Shown in pieces: positions 1 through 7,940 of a stretch of 64,000 bases of DNA. Location of the stretch: NCBI GenBank assembly GCA_002173415.2, contig NHNK02000001.1:1-64000 (forward strand), read 5' to 3'. The stretch is from Marinomonas agarivorans (GTDB taxonomy: Bacteria > Pseudomonadota > Gammaproteobacteria > Pseudomonadales > Marinomonadaceae). The translations under genes and the position numbers were made by a program. The notes below the pieces were generated by a model. That model was not told the DNA's origin, searched no databases, and saw nothing but the letters and a program-made list of their open reading frames with translations. Position 1 is the first letter of the stretch. Each line of letters opens with the position of its first letter.

Positions 1-403
1 GGTATCGCCTACCACTATGTCGTAAGTGCTTATAAAGCTTACCGCCTTGGCGTTTGTTTCTTTGTACATAACCATAAATCCATTCATGGCTGACAGGTAA
101 ACCTATTAGGCGGCTTACGCCCGATATTTGCTCAGGGCTCCACTTTAGCGATAGACCAAACTCAACATAGTCGATGGTTTTTTGTGAAATCTGGCTTTTT
201 GCTGCATGGCGTCGTCGATATTGAGCACGCCGCTGTGCAACACTCGGGTCATAAGCGCCATCAATGGTGTGCCGTTTTAACTCTCGACTAATACTGGAGT
301 GACTGACGTTAAGTCGTCTGCCAATCTCTCTGTAACTTAAATGTTCGCTCAAATAGGCTTGAATCTGGTATCGTTGCCCTTCGATCAACTGCTTATAGCT
401 CAT
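1..403 (-). CDS. IS30-family transposase, N-terminal part (cut by window edge)
   Basis: The reading frame starts at the ATG ending at 403 and runs leftward off the window, giving about 134 residues. It begins MSYKQLIEGQRYQIQAYL and then shows a helix-turn-helix (SYREIGRRLNVSHSSISRELKR) followed by the basic stretch QRRAQYRRRHAAKS and KWSPEQISG, the order seen at the N-terminus of IS30-type transposases. The catalytic DDE domain would lie left of the window. It is transcribed away from the CRISPR array. Whether the full element is intact cannot be seen. Confidence 0.85.
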   Translation of the reverse strand, partial: MSYKQLIEGQRYQIQAYLSEHLSYREIGRRLNVSHSSISRELKRHTIDGAYDPSVAQRRAQYRRRHAAKSQISQKTIDYVEFGLSLKWSPEQISGVSRLIGLPVSHEWIYGYVQRNKRQGGKLYKHLRHSGRRY

Positions 404-508
404 GGTAATACTCTAATTGTTTGGTGACGTTAGAATACCACCTATGGGCAGTTGATCTCTCGTCACCTACTTAACCATGAGTGGTGCACTTATTATCTGA
501 ATTTGCGC
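1..508 (-). mobile_element. Right part of an IS30-like insertion sequence
   Basis: The transposase start is followed rightward by about 100 bases that end in GTGGTGCACTTATTATCTGA and ATTTGCGCC (481-509). Read from the outside this resembles IS30-family terminal repeats, which commonly contain ATTCAAATTTGAAGTGCA-like sequence. The outer boundary is therefore placed near 508, but the left inverted repeat and the target duplication lie outside the window, so the exact end is an inference. Confidence 0.55.
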
Positions 509-510
509 CC

Positions 511-648
511 AAAAAATACCAATAAAAAACAGCTCTTTAAAAATATCTTTTAAATCAAAAGGTTACGAAAAGGTAAAAAATATTGGGTAAAATAGCATTA
601 TTTTACCCAATGCCTTGCTGTAACAGGCTTTTTGCCATAAATTTTATA
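511..648 (+). promoter_or_regulatory. CRISPR leader, type I-F array
   Basis: AT-rich sequence immediately before the first repeat. The repeat orientation (GTTCAC at the left, AGAAA at the right) and the variant repeats at the right end both place the leader here, so the array is transcribed left to right. Only about 140 bases remain between the inferred IS30 end and the first repeat. It contains a perfect 13-bp inverted repeat (582-611). No promoter could be assigned with confidence. Confidence 0.65.
582..611 (+). other. Perfect 13-bp inverted repeat inside the CRISPR leader
   Basis: ATTGGGTAAAATA (582-594) is followed by the loop GCAT and by its exact complement TATTTTACCCAAT (599-611), 37 bases before the first repeat. 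There is no T-run directly after it, so it is not a typical terminator. It could bind a dimeric protein or form a hairpin in the leader RNA. Confidence 0.7.
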
Positions 649-3557
649 GTTCACGGCCGTACAGGCCGCTTAGAAATGATAAAGTTACCAAATGGATTCG
701 CCAGAACTGTTCACGGCCGTACAGGCCGCTTAGAAATTTTAATATGTAGGGAAATTATTTAATATAGAGTTCACGGCCGTACAGGCCGCTTAGAAATTCT
801 TGATAGCATCAGTAAATCCAGGTCCGAAGTTCACGGCCGTACAGGCCGCTTAGAAAAGCGTTTCTTACCTTTTGAATCAACCCTGATAGTTCACGGCCGT
901 ACAGGCCGCTTAGAAATTTTGGTTTAGGTGCTAAACTTAATTTTAAGTGTTCACGGCCGTACAGGCCGCTTAGAAAACAACAATGAAACTCACCTTCTAG
1001 GAGGTTTAGTTCACGGCCGTACAGGCCGCTTAGAAATTTAAGAAATAACCATTTGGGTAACAACCACAGTTCACGGCCGTACAGGCCGCTTAGAAAATTC
1101 AAGCAGCTTTACAAGCGGTAGCGAGTGGGTTCACGGCCGTACAGGCCGCTTAGAAAACTGCTCAGCACTGTTTGCTTTAATAGTGGTGGTTCACGGCCGT
1201 ACAGGCCGCTTAGAAAAATAAGCCATGGTCGATTTTTTGTTGGTAAGGGTTCACGGCCGTACAGGCCGCTTAGAAATTATTCTCGAAATTACCACTTCGG
1301 CTAGGTGGGTTCACGGCCGTACAGGCCGCTTAGAAAGCTGTTAAGCAAGCTGGGTTCGATGTTGATAAGTTCACGGCCGTACAGGCCGCTTAGAAAAAAA
1401 TCTGAAACGCTTGCATTAAGCTATCTGAGTTCACGGCCGTACAGGCCGCTTAGAAACCTTTAACTAATAAAGTGATGACCGTGCTTTGGTTCACGGCCGT
1501 ACAGGCCGCTTAGAAAGAAGGGTGAAAAAACAGGCGTTCGTCACGCTAGTTCACGGCCGTACAGGCCGCTTAGAAATGTCTTATGAAAAGTCAGATTGCA
1601 GTATTGAGGTTCACGGCCGTACAGGCCGCTTAGAAAAATCATTCAAGCGCAATGCGAACTCAAGCGATGTTCACGGCCGTACAGGCCGCTTAGAAATGTT
1701 ATTGAGTCCATCACGCTTAACCACACCCGTTCACGGCCGTACAGGCCGCTTAGAAAGACAGTGATAAGCATAAGAACCTAGGCACCGCGTTCACGGCCGT
1801 ACAGGCCGCTTAGAAATCTTTATATTCTTCAATAACTTGGCACATTGGTGTTCACGGCCGTACAGGCCGCTTAGAAAAGACGGTAATACGGTGGGAATTG
1901 AAACTGTGCGTTCACGGCCGTACAGGCCGCTTAGAAATTTTGCAACATCTACCGAACTCATATTGATGCGTTCACGGCCGTACAGGCCGCTTAGAAATTT
2001 TGCGCTTTCTTTTTTCTGGAGTTGCTGGTGTTCACGGCCGTACAGGCCGCTTAGAAAAAATCGACATGATAGCAGGGAAAAGGGCGTTTGTTCACGGCCG
2101 TACAGGCCGCTTAGAAACCTTTTTTCGTAAACCTGATCACAAACATTTTGTTCACGGCCGTACAGGCCGCTTAGAAAATATCCTTAAATCCTCTAAAAAG
2201 CGGAAAGCGGTTCACGGCCGTACAGGCCGCTTAGAAAGTACGCTCTAAAGAAAGTTTAGAGCGTATGAGGTTCACGGCCGTACAGGCCGCTTAGAAATAT
2301 CTTATATTCCTTCGATTTATTTGAATGAAGTTCACGGCCGTACAGGCCGCTTAGAAAATTATCTACCCCATTTAATGTTACTTTTCTCTGTTCACGGCCG
2401 TACAGGCCGCTTAGAAATTTGAGTGTCTGGCAGTGTTTTAAAAACAATGGTTCACGGCCGTACAGGCCGCTTAGAAAATGTTCATTTTCTAAGTCGTCGG
2501 GGTTTACTAGTTCACGGCCGTACAGGCCGCTTAGAAATTCCCAACCATCTTTTTTAATCAAAGTTTCTGGTTCACGGCCGTACAGGCCGCTTAGAAAATT
2601 TTCTGACGGAGAGAGATTCACTTGTTGCAGTTCACGGCCGTACAGGCCGCTTAGAAAACACCCGCAAACAAGTTCCCCGACGACGTTGGGTTCACGGCCG
2701 TACAGGCCGCTTAGAAAGAATAATGAGACGCACAAGCTTACTTTGATTGGTTCACGGCCGTACAGGCCGCTTAGAAATTCAAACTTAGACAGCATCACTA
2801 TTCCATGCTGTTCACGGCCGTACAGGCCGCTTAGAAAAACTAATAGGTAAAAACGTATGAAAGGTTTAAGTTCACGGCCGTACAGGCCACTTAGAAAACC
2901 CATTAGCACGATAAAACGCTTAAAATCATGTCCATGGCCGAGCAGGCCACTTAGAAACATTTTGCGAGTTCTTCGCCTACCAACTCTGTGTCCATGGCCG
3001 AGCAGGCCACTTAGAAAATAAGCGGCCACATTATCGTCATTTTGGTAGTGTCCATGGCCGAGCAGGCCACTTAGAAAACTTGCACCCCCTTGTTCTTGCT
3101 CCTTGGCTTGTCCATGGCCGAGCAGGCCACTTAGAAAGAGGCTGTACTTCAAGAGCTTTCAGCGCAAGAGTTCATGGCCGCACAGGCCACTTAGAAAGCT
3201 TAGTTTTATGTAATCCCGCATTTATCGCAGTTCATGGCCGCACAGGCCACTTAGAAATTGAGCAACACTGCGGAGTGAGTTAGTAAAAGGTTCATGGCCG
3301 CACAGGCCACTTAGAAATAGTGTGCAAGCTGAGGTGACGAACCAAGTCGGTTCATGGCCGTACAGGCCGCTTAGAAAATCAAGAGTGCAAATTTCGTATC
3401 TAATTAGGTGTTCACGGCCGTACAGGCCGCTTAGAAAATGCAAGAGCGCGGTAATGGGGATGTGCTACAGTTCACGGCCGTACAGGCCGCTTAGAAATTT
3501 CCTACTATTCGTTTTAGCAATGATGAGGTGTTCACGGCCGTACAGGCCGCTTAGAAA
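649..3557 (+). CRISPR. Type I-F CRISPR array, 49 repeats and 48 spacers
   Basis: A 28-bp repeat recurs every 60 bases from 649 to 1789 (20 copies) and again from 1850 to 3530 (29 copies). Spacers are 32 bp except one of 33 bp at 1817-1849. The repeat begins GTTCACGGCC and ends CTTAGAAA, and folds as a 5-bp stem CGGCC/GGCCG around the loop GTACA. This is the size, stem and 3' tail of the Cas6f (Csy4)-processed type I-F repeat. No cas gene is in the window; in I-F loci they usually lie on the leader side, which here means left of the IS30 element. Open frames read through the array are artefacts of the 60-base period. Spacer targets were not determined. Confidence 0.97.
2870..3377 (+). repeat. 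Block of variant CRISPR repeats with compensatory stem change
   Basis: Nine successive repeats differ from the consensus used on both sides. At 2870 only base 20 is changed (G to A). At 2930, 2990, 3050 and 3110 the bases C3, T6, A12, G13 and A20 replace T, C, T, A and G. At 3170, 3230 and 3290 the changes are T6, C12 and A20. At 3350 only T6 is changed. Bases 6 and 20 pair at the foot of the stem, so T6/A20 restores pairing, while the two edge repeats carry one change each (C-A and U-G). Repeats at 3410, 3470 and 3530 are consensus again. Confidence 0.93.
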
Positions 3558-3691
3558 CGATATTGCTTAATGGTGTTGGCATTGACGAAGCTATCAATCT
3601 TTAAAGAAAAAGTGTGTTTATGTGTATTGAAATTGCTATTTTGTGTGTTTGTGTGTATTTTTAAAACGTCGGAAAAAATAATGGAGGGATA

Positions 3692-3871
3692 GTGAAGAGT
3701 AAGGATGCTGTGAGGATGATTAAAGAAGATGGTTGGTATTTAGTTAGAACTAATGGCAGTCACCATATTTTTAAGCATCATAGCAAGCAGGGAAGAGTGA
3801 TCGTGCCACATCCTAAAGCGGATTTACCGATAGGAACTTACAAAAGCATTCTCAAACAAGCGGGTTTGTAG
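3692..3871 (+). CDS. hicA: HicA-type mRNA interferase toxin
   Basis: A 59-residue frame starts at a GTG preceded by GGAGGG (3683-3688). It reads VKSKDAVRMIKEDGWYLVRT then NGSHHIFKHH and ends YKSILKQAGL. The small size, the conserved glycine-serine-histidine-histidine motif holding the catalytic His, and the C-terminal lysine/glycine-rich helix are those of HicA toxins, which have a double-stranded-RNA-binding-like fold and cleave mRNA. HicB follows 47 bases downstream in the same direction, the usual hicAB order. Confidence 0.9.
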   Translation: MKSKDAVRMIKEDGWYLVRTNGSHHIFKHHSKQGRVIVPHPKADLPIGTYKSILKQAGL

Positions 3872-3918
3872 CCCGCTAACTCTTTACCATGCTCATTCTA
3901 ATTTAAAGGGGAAAAATC

Positions 3919-4317
3919 ATGTTGTATCCAGTTGTGGTTCATAAAGATGAGGGGTCATCTTATGGTGTGACTGTGCCAGATTTGCTAGGTTGCTTTAGTG
4001 CTGGCGAAACCTTCGAAGAGGCTCTAGCAAACACGCGTATAGCGATGGATATGTATTTCACAGATTTAGCCGAAAGCGGCGAAGATGTGCCTTTGGCGTC
4101 TAGCGTAGAGCATCATATTACCAACCCAGATTATACGGATGGTATCTGGGCTGTTGTTGATATGGATATTTCTGCTTATAGCGGTAAGTCTGAGCGCATT
4201 AATATCACTTTGCCTAAATTTCTTATTAAGCAGATTGATAAACGGGTAACAGAGCGAAATTTAAAAAGCCGTTCAACCTATTTAGCTGAAGCGGCTATGG
4301 CGGCATTAAGTGGATAG
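3919..4317 (+). CDS. hicB: HicB-type antitoxin
   Basis: 132 residues with the HicB N-terminal RNase-H-like fold (YPVVVHKDEGSSYGVTVPDL, LGCFSAGETFEEAL) that blocks HicA. The C-terminal segment SERINITLPKFLIKQIDKRV resembles a ribbon-helix-helix/Arc-like DNA-binding domain, so the protein probably also represses its own operon. AAAGGGG lies just before the ATG. It forms an operon with the upstream hicA. The pair sits between the CRISPR array and a phage-type gene, a plausible accessory setting. Confidence 0.92.
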   Translation: MLYPVVVHKDEGSSYGVTVPDLLGCFSAGETFEEALANTRIAMDMYFTDLAESGEDVPLASSVEHHITNPDYTDGIWAVVDMDISAYSGKSERINITLPKFLIKQIDKRVTERNLKSRSTYLAEAAMAALSG

Positions 4318-4384
4318 AACCAAAGAAGTAAAACGCTTCTATGGTGGGTTCACGGCAACGCAGGTCTTTAAGGTAGAGCACGAT

Positions 4385-4419
4385 AGGCCGACAGTGGTTT
4401 TGTGTGCTGCTATCGGCCT
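4385..4419. other. Hairpin between hicB and the antirepressor gene
   Basis: AGGCCGA (4385-4391) and TCGGCCT (4413-4419) are exact complements and could pair across a 21-base gap. The two genes converge here, so it may help to end transcription. It lacks a clear T-run on either side, so the assignment is weak. Confidence 0.3.
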
Positions 4420-4447
4420 GTGGTGTATTTATGGGTGAATGAGTGGC

Positions 4448-5101
4448 TTAGCGAATATCCTCTTCATCGAGTAGTGGTTTACCACTTTGTTGTTTGATGT
4501 CTTCGATCACTTGATTGACCCAGTAGGGGTTGATGTCGTGGTCGGGGGTGAGGTACAAGTCGGCAATGGTTTGGTATTGGCGAATGGCTTTGATGAGGTT
4601 AATCATGTCGATGCTGGCGACGGCCATGACATGATTTTCTACCTTGAGGTCGTGGGCCAGTTGGTTGAGTTGTTGGATTTTTTGGCCTAGTTCGCTTTCG
4701 TTTAGCTCGCTCTCATTTAGCTCGTTTTCGTTTATTTCACTTCTCTTTATGTCGTTTCTGTTTGCCCTGTCACTAAAGTCATGTTTTGTCTGTTCTCTGG
4801 CGAATTCAATCAGGTAGTAGCGGGCTTGTCGACCTTGGGCGGTGCGTTCGATGCGGGCCAGTTCTTTTGCCATATCCAAGCTGATGGAGAGGTCGAGTGG
4901 TGTTGAGCTGCCATCTTCTATTGATACAAAGTCGTAACCTTGTTCGAAACCGTAATGGTGAATGCGGTTGTCAATCCAGTGGCGAAATTGGTCGTCGTCA
5001 TGATTGAGGGGAAATAAAAAGCGGTGTAGTTCCAACGCGTTGATTGCGTAAGTAAAGTGGTCTGATGCATAAATACGGGGTAGTGCTGTGATATTAGCCA
5101 T
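4448..5101 (-). CDS. AntA/AntB-type phage antirepressor
   Basis: 217 residues. The N-terminal part (about residues 20-100) has YAINALELHRFL, RHWIDNRI, GFEQGYDFVSI, LDLSISLDMAKELARIERT and GRQARYYLIEFARE, the pattern of the AntA/AntB antirepressor domain in which a short DNA-binding-like unit ends in a methionine-alanine-lysine helix and an arginine-rich close. The middle (about 120-140) carries a short repeat of N-E-S/N-E-L units. The remainder is probably helical. It starts with ATG after AGGCCTCC-like sequence. Such proteins counter phage repressors; no other prophage gene is adjacent, so this may be a prophage remnant. Confidence 0.75.
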   Translation of the reverse strand: MANITALPRIYASDHFTYAINALELHRFLFPLNHDDDQFRHWIDNRIHHYGFEQGYDFVSIEDGSSTPLDLSISLDMAKELARIERTAQGRQARYYLIEFAREQTKHDFSDRANRNDIKRSEINENELNESELNESELGQKIQQLNQLAHDLKVENHVMAVASIDMINLIKAIRQYQTIADLYLTPDHDINPYWVNQVIEDIKQQSGKPLLDEEDIR

Positions 5102-5425
5102 CCAAGGCCTCCTTTGGTTTGATTTTATTTACCAGCCTAATAAAGGTCTCAAACTTTTTAGGTGGTGGATCAAAGTTTCAGGTTGAGACTACCGCCCAAA
5201 GGATACGGCCCAGCCGAAGCTGGCCCGAAACAAGATCCACCATAAAGGTAAATTTTGGCCGTAAAAAAACACGCAGCGCGTGTTTATGGCTACTTTGGTT
5301 AAACGGGGTCTCAATCCCGATACTGGATTTTGCCAGTACATGAATTAGGTTAGTGAAATTCGCGTAGGGCGTCAATGGCGAATGTCTTACAAATTCGTTG
5401 GTTTTTGATTTTAATTTTTAACTTT
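5102..5425. other. Structured intergenic segment, about 320 bases, no convincing gene
   Basis: This gap between the antirepressor gene and the HxlR gene is rich in inverted repeats. GGTGGATC (5164-5171) pairs with GATCCACC (5234-5241). Inside lies a GGCCAGC/GCTGGCC hairpin with a TTCG-type loop on the minus strand. AAACACGC pairs with GCGTGTTT (5267-5285). The heptamer TTGAGAC or its complement occurs near 5143, 5183 and 5307. Short frames here have no recognisable protein features. It could be a small RNA, a long 5' leader of the antirepressor mRNA or a mobile-element remnant. Confidence 0.45.
5263..5285 (-). terminator. Probable intrinsic terminator, minus strand
   Basis: On the minus strand the stem AAACACGC, loop GCT and GCGTGTTT is followed by a T-run (5263-5269 read as A on the plus strand). 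It lies about 140 bases after the HxlR gene stop and could end that transcript. Confidence 0.55.
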
Positions 5426-5803
5426 TTAATTTGCTGCGCCATTGATTTGATCGTAGCGTTGTTGGGCGCGTTTTACTTCGTGCAAGTTGCTTTCGGCCCA
5501 TTCAATCATTTTATCTACTTTATTGGCAAACACGCTGCCTAGATCGGTCAGCCCATATTCCACGGTAACAGGCACGGTGGCAAACACGGTGCGTGTCACA
5601 AGACCATCGCGTTCCAGTTGTTTGAGTTTTTGGGATAGGACTTTCTGGGAAATGCCTTCCACTTCGCGTTTTATCTGGTTAAAACGGTGTTTTTCTTGTT
5701 TTAACAAGGTGATGATGAGTAGTGACCAGTGGTCGGCTAAACGATCAAAAAAGGCACGGGCAGGGCAGCCTTTGGAATGCACGCTATACTTTTTCTGGCT
5801 CAT
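5426..5803 (-). CDS. HxlR-family transcriptional regulator
   Basis: 125 residues. An N-terminal cysteine (SKGCPARAFFDRLADHWSLLI, Cys13) leads into a winged helix: FNQIKREVEGISQKVLSQKLKQLERDGLV then TVPVTVEYGLTDLG, the HxlR (MarR-like) signature with the SxKxLSxxLKxLExxGLV recognition helix. Regulators of this family with a Cys near the N-terminus often sense oxidants or electrophiles. It is divergent from the flavodoxin-like gene at 5987, with three spaced repeats in the shared upstream region that could be its operator. Regulation of that neighbour is inferred. Confidence 0.9.
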   Translation of the reverse strand: MSQKKYSVHSKGCPARAFFDRLADHWSLLIITLLKQEKHRFNQIKREVEGISQKVLSQKLKQLERDGLVTRTVFATVPVTVEYGLTDLGSVFANKVDKMIEWAESNLHEVKRAQQRYDQINGAAN

Positions 5804-5834
5804 GGTTTGGTTCCTCTTTTATCCAGTTTCCTAT

Positions 5835-5882
5835 TGGTAACTAGGTGGTTTTTCTGGTTACTTAGTGATGCATTGGTTACTT
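5835..5882. promoter_or_regulatory. Three spaced TGGTWACTW repeats, candidate HxlR operator
   Basis: TGGTAACTA (5835-5843), TGGTTACTT (5855-5863) and TGGTTACTT (5874-5882) recur at steps of 20 and 19 bases, about two helical turns, in the intergenic region between the HxlR gene and the flavodoxin-like gene. Confidence 0.5.
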
Positions 5883-5986
5883 CTTGTTCTGTAGGTTTCA
5901 AAACTATACCATGTTTTTGAGTACAAAAAACGCGCCATTTTTAATGGGCATGTATTTTTAAATTGATAAACAAATTGGAGTACAGA

Positions 5987-6541
5987 ATGAGTAAACATGT
6001 TGTGGTGTTTTTTTCGGGTTATGGTCACACAAAACGCGTGGCTGAATATGTGGCAGAAGGGGCGCAGGCGACCTTAATTCAGGTAGACGACAATGGTGAT
6101 ATTGCTGAGGCAGATTGGGATGTACTCAATGGGGCTGATGCCATTATTCTGGGTGCGCCAACCTATATGGGCGGTGTGCCTTGGCAGTTTAAGAAGTTTG
6201 CTGATGCATCGTCGAAAGTGTGGTTTACCCAAGGCTGGAAAGATAAGGTATTTGGTGGTTTCACTAACAGTGGTAGTTTGAATGGTGATAAGCAAGTGAC
6301 CTTGTCGTACTTGCAAACATTGGCTGGCCAACATGGTGGTCTTTGGGTGAGTTTGGGCTTGCTACCAGCAAACAAGGCGGATTCTACTCGTGAGGAAGTG
6401 AATAACTTAGGTGCTTCTGGTGGTGTATTGGTGCAATCGCCTTCAGATGCGGGAGCAGAGGCAATTCCTGCGGGGGATTTGGAAACAGCGCGTTTGTATG
6501 GTGAGCGTGTTGCTGCCATAGCAGGTCGCTTCTCGAGTTAG
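5987..6541 (+). CDS. Flavodoxin-like NAD(P)H:quinone oxidoreductase / FMN reductase
   Basis: 184 residues from the ATG at 5987, chosen because GGAG (5977-5980) stands seven bases before it; a TTG start at 5963 is less likely. The N-terminus KHVVVFFSGYGHTKRVAEYV is a flavodoxin/WrbA-type phosphate-binding loop. ADAIILGAPTYMGGVPWQFKKF matches the second FMN loop, and GFTNSGSLNGDKQVTL the third. The protein is expected to be a soluble FMN protein reducing quinones or flavin. It is divergent from an HxlR regulator gene, a common pairing for quinone- or electrophile-detoxifying reductases. Confidence 0.85.
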   Translation: MSKHVVVFFSGYGHTKRVAEYVAEGAQATLIQVDDNGDIAEADWDVLNGADAIILGAPTYMGGVPWQFKKFADASSKVWFTQGWKDKVFGGFTNSGSLNGDKQVTLSYLQTLAGQHGGLWVSLGLLPANKADSTREEVNNLGASGGVLVQSPSDAGAEAIPAGDLETARLYGERVAAIAGRFSS

Positions 6542-6592
6542 AGATTGTTGGCGTTTCTAGCGAAACTTGACAACAATTTTGGTATCAATGAG

Positions 6593-6624
6593 AAACGGTA
6601 TGCTTTACGCCATACCGTTTTTTC
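6593..6624. terminator. Rho-independent terminator
   Basis: AAACGGTATG (6593-6602) and CATACCGTTT (6611-6620) form a 10-bp stem followed by T's. It ends the flavodoxin-like gene and, as the stem is preceded by A's, may also serve the convergent oxidoreductase gene. Confidence 0.8.
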
Positions 6625-6649
6625 TTGCTCAATCTTGAAGTCGGGAAAC

Positions 6650-7690
6650 TCAGTGTTTGTGGTGGTGATGTTCGTGGTGGTGTTCTTCAATATTCGCGGG
6701 CTCGCTTATGTGTTCTTGTGGGTATTCAACGCCAATATCGGCACGTATTTCGTCAAGGGTGGTAATAAGGTCAAGGCTGTTTGACCAGGTAAAGTTGGGG
6801 CTTTGCAGTAAGCCTTCTTCTAGGCAGCGGTTCACTTCGTCAATTTCAAATTGGTAGCCCATACCTGGAAAGTCGAATTCAACGGCATGTTCTCTGTCGT
6901 TTTTATCGACTAATCGACAGGATTTGGCTTTGTGCCAGTGGTTATCGATTTCGATATAGCCTTCGCTGCCCGATAAAGTGGCGCGGTTGGAGGATTTAGA
7001 AATAAGGGAGGTATCTAGTACGGCTAATCCGCCATGATCCCAACCGAGTAAGGTTTGCACGCTCATGTCGATATCGTCGTCATTCAAAATGGCTTGGCTT
7101 TGTACAAAGTCAGGTAAGCCCCAAAAAAGCTGAGCGAGGAACACAGGATAAATGCCAATATCAAGTAAAGCGCCACCGCCTAGGGCTTTGTTGTTTAGCC
7201 GATGGGTTGGGTCGGTTGGGGCAACAAAGTTAAAACTGGCTTGAATGCTAGAGAGTAGGCCAATTTCACCATCGGCAACCCAGTCGATGACTTGCTCTAT
7301 CATAGGATTAAAGCGTGTCCACATGGCTTCCATCACAAAGACTTGATGTTGCTCGGCCAGTTCATATAGTTCGGTGGATTGATGCTGGTTTAAGGTGAAG
7401 GGTTTTTCACATAGTACCGCTTTGCCTGCTAGTATGCAGGCTTTGGTAAGTTCGTAGTGGTAAACGTGAGGTACGGCGATGTAGATGGCATCGACTTGGT
7501 CACTATTGATCAGGGAGAAGTAGTCTTGAAAAGCAAGTTCGATATTAAATCGTTGGGCAAATTGGTTGGCGGTGACTTTGTTTCTGGAGGCGATGGCTTT
7601 GAGTTCACCGGTTTTGGTGTAGGCAAAGTCATTGGCAAAGTGGGTGGCGATTTTACCTGTACCAAGAATTCCCCAACGAATGCTTTTCAT
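6650..7690 (-). CDS. Gfo/Idh/MocA-family NAD(P)-dependent oxidoreductase with His-rich tail
   Basis: 346 residues from the ATG at 7690, preferred over an ATG 15 bases upstream because GAGG precedes it at usual spacing. The Rossmann loop IRWGILGTGKIATHFA is at the N-terminus. AIYIAVPHVYHYELT and AGKAVLCEKPFTLN (the EKP motif, with the lysine used in catalysis or cofactor contact) and GGGALLDIGIYPVFLA are typical of dehydrogenases acting on sugars, inositols or trans-dihydrodiols. The C-terminus ends EEHHHEHHHHKH, an unusual histidine cluster that could bind metal. Substrate unknown. Confidence 0.88.
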   Translation of the reverse strand: MKSIRWGILGTGKIATHFANDFAYTKTGELKAIASRNKVTANQFAQRFNIELAFQDYFSLINSDQVDAIYIAVPHVYHYELTKACILAGKAVLCEKPFTLNQHQSTELYELAEQHQVFVMEAMWTRFNPMIEQVIDWVADGEIGLLSSIQASFNFVAPTDPTHRLNNKALGGGALLDIGIYPVFLAQLFWGLPDFVQSQAILNDDDIDMSVQTLLGWDHGGLAVLDTSLISKSSNRATLSGSEGYIEIDNHWHKAKSCRLVDKNDREHAVEFDFPGMGYQFEIDEVNRCLEEGLLQSPNFTWSNSLDLITTLDEIRADIGVEYPQEHISEPANIEEHHHEHHHHKH

Positions 7691-7940
7691 AGCTGCGTTC
7701 CTCATTTTGTTGTCGTTATCTACTGTGCTTTTTTGTATATCTTATTAAATAAAGTAGATTGTCGCTTTTGCTGTTTTTTGTTTGTACTTGGATTATACCG
7801 TTTTGGTTTACGGTCTCTTTTTGCCTGTTACTACTGTTATGGTTATTACCACTGTGATGGCTATTACTGAGATGAGCCTGATTCGCCTTGTGGTTAGCAG
7901 TATAGCAAGCGGCAGTGGCTTCCGCTTGATTGTTGCCGTG

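Noticed and set aside
809-3570. Long open frames on both strands with repeated words such as FLSGLYGRE, VHGRTGRLE and SRPYRPLR
   Set aside because: They are translations of the CRISPR repeat and its 60-base period, with no start signals or real protein character.
4348-4375. GTTCACGGC at 4348 followed by a degenerate match to the CRISPR repeat, a possible stray repeat or crRNA-like antitoxin near hicAB
   Set aside because: Only nine bases match exactly, the stem is not kept and no second copy frames it, so chance is the better explanation.
5119-5375. Opposed 65-75 residue frames in the structured segment
   Set aside because: No domain, poor start context and composition set by the inverted repeats.
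6074-6519. Minus-strand frames of 86 and 118 residues opposite the flavodoxin-like gene
   Set aside because: Shadows of a well supported gene on the plus strand.
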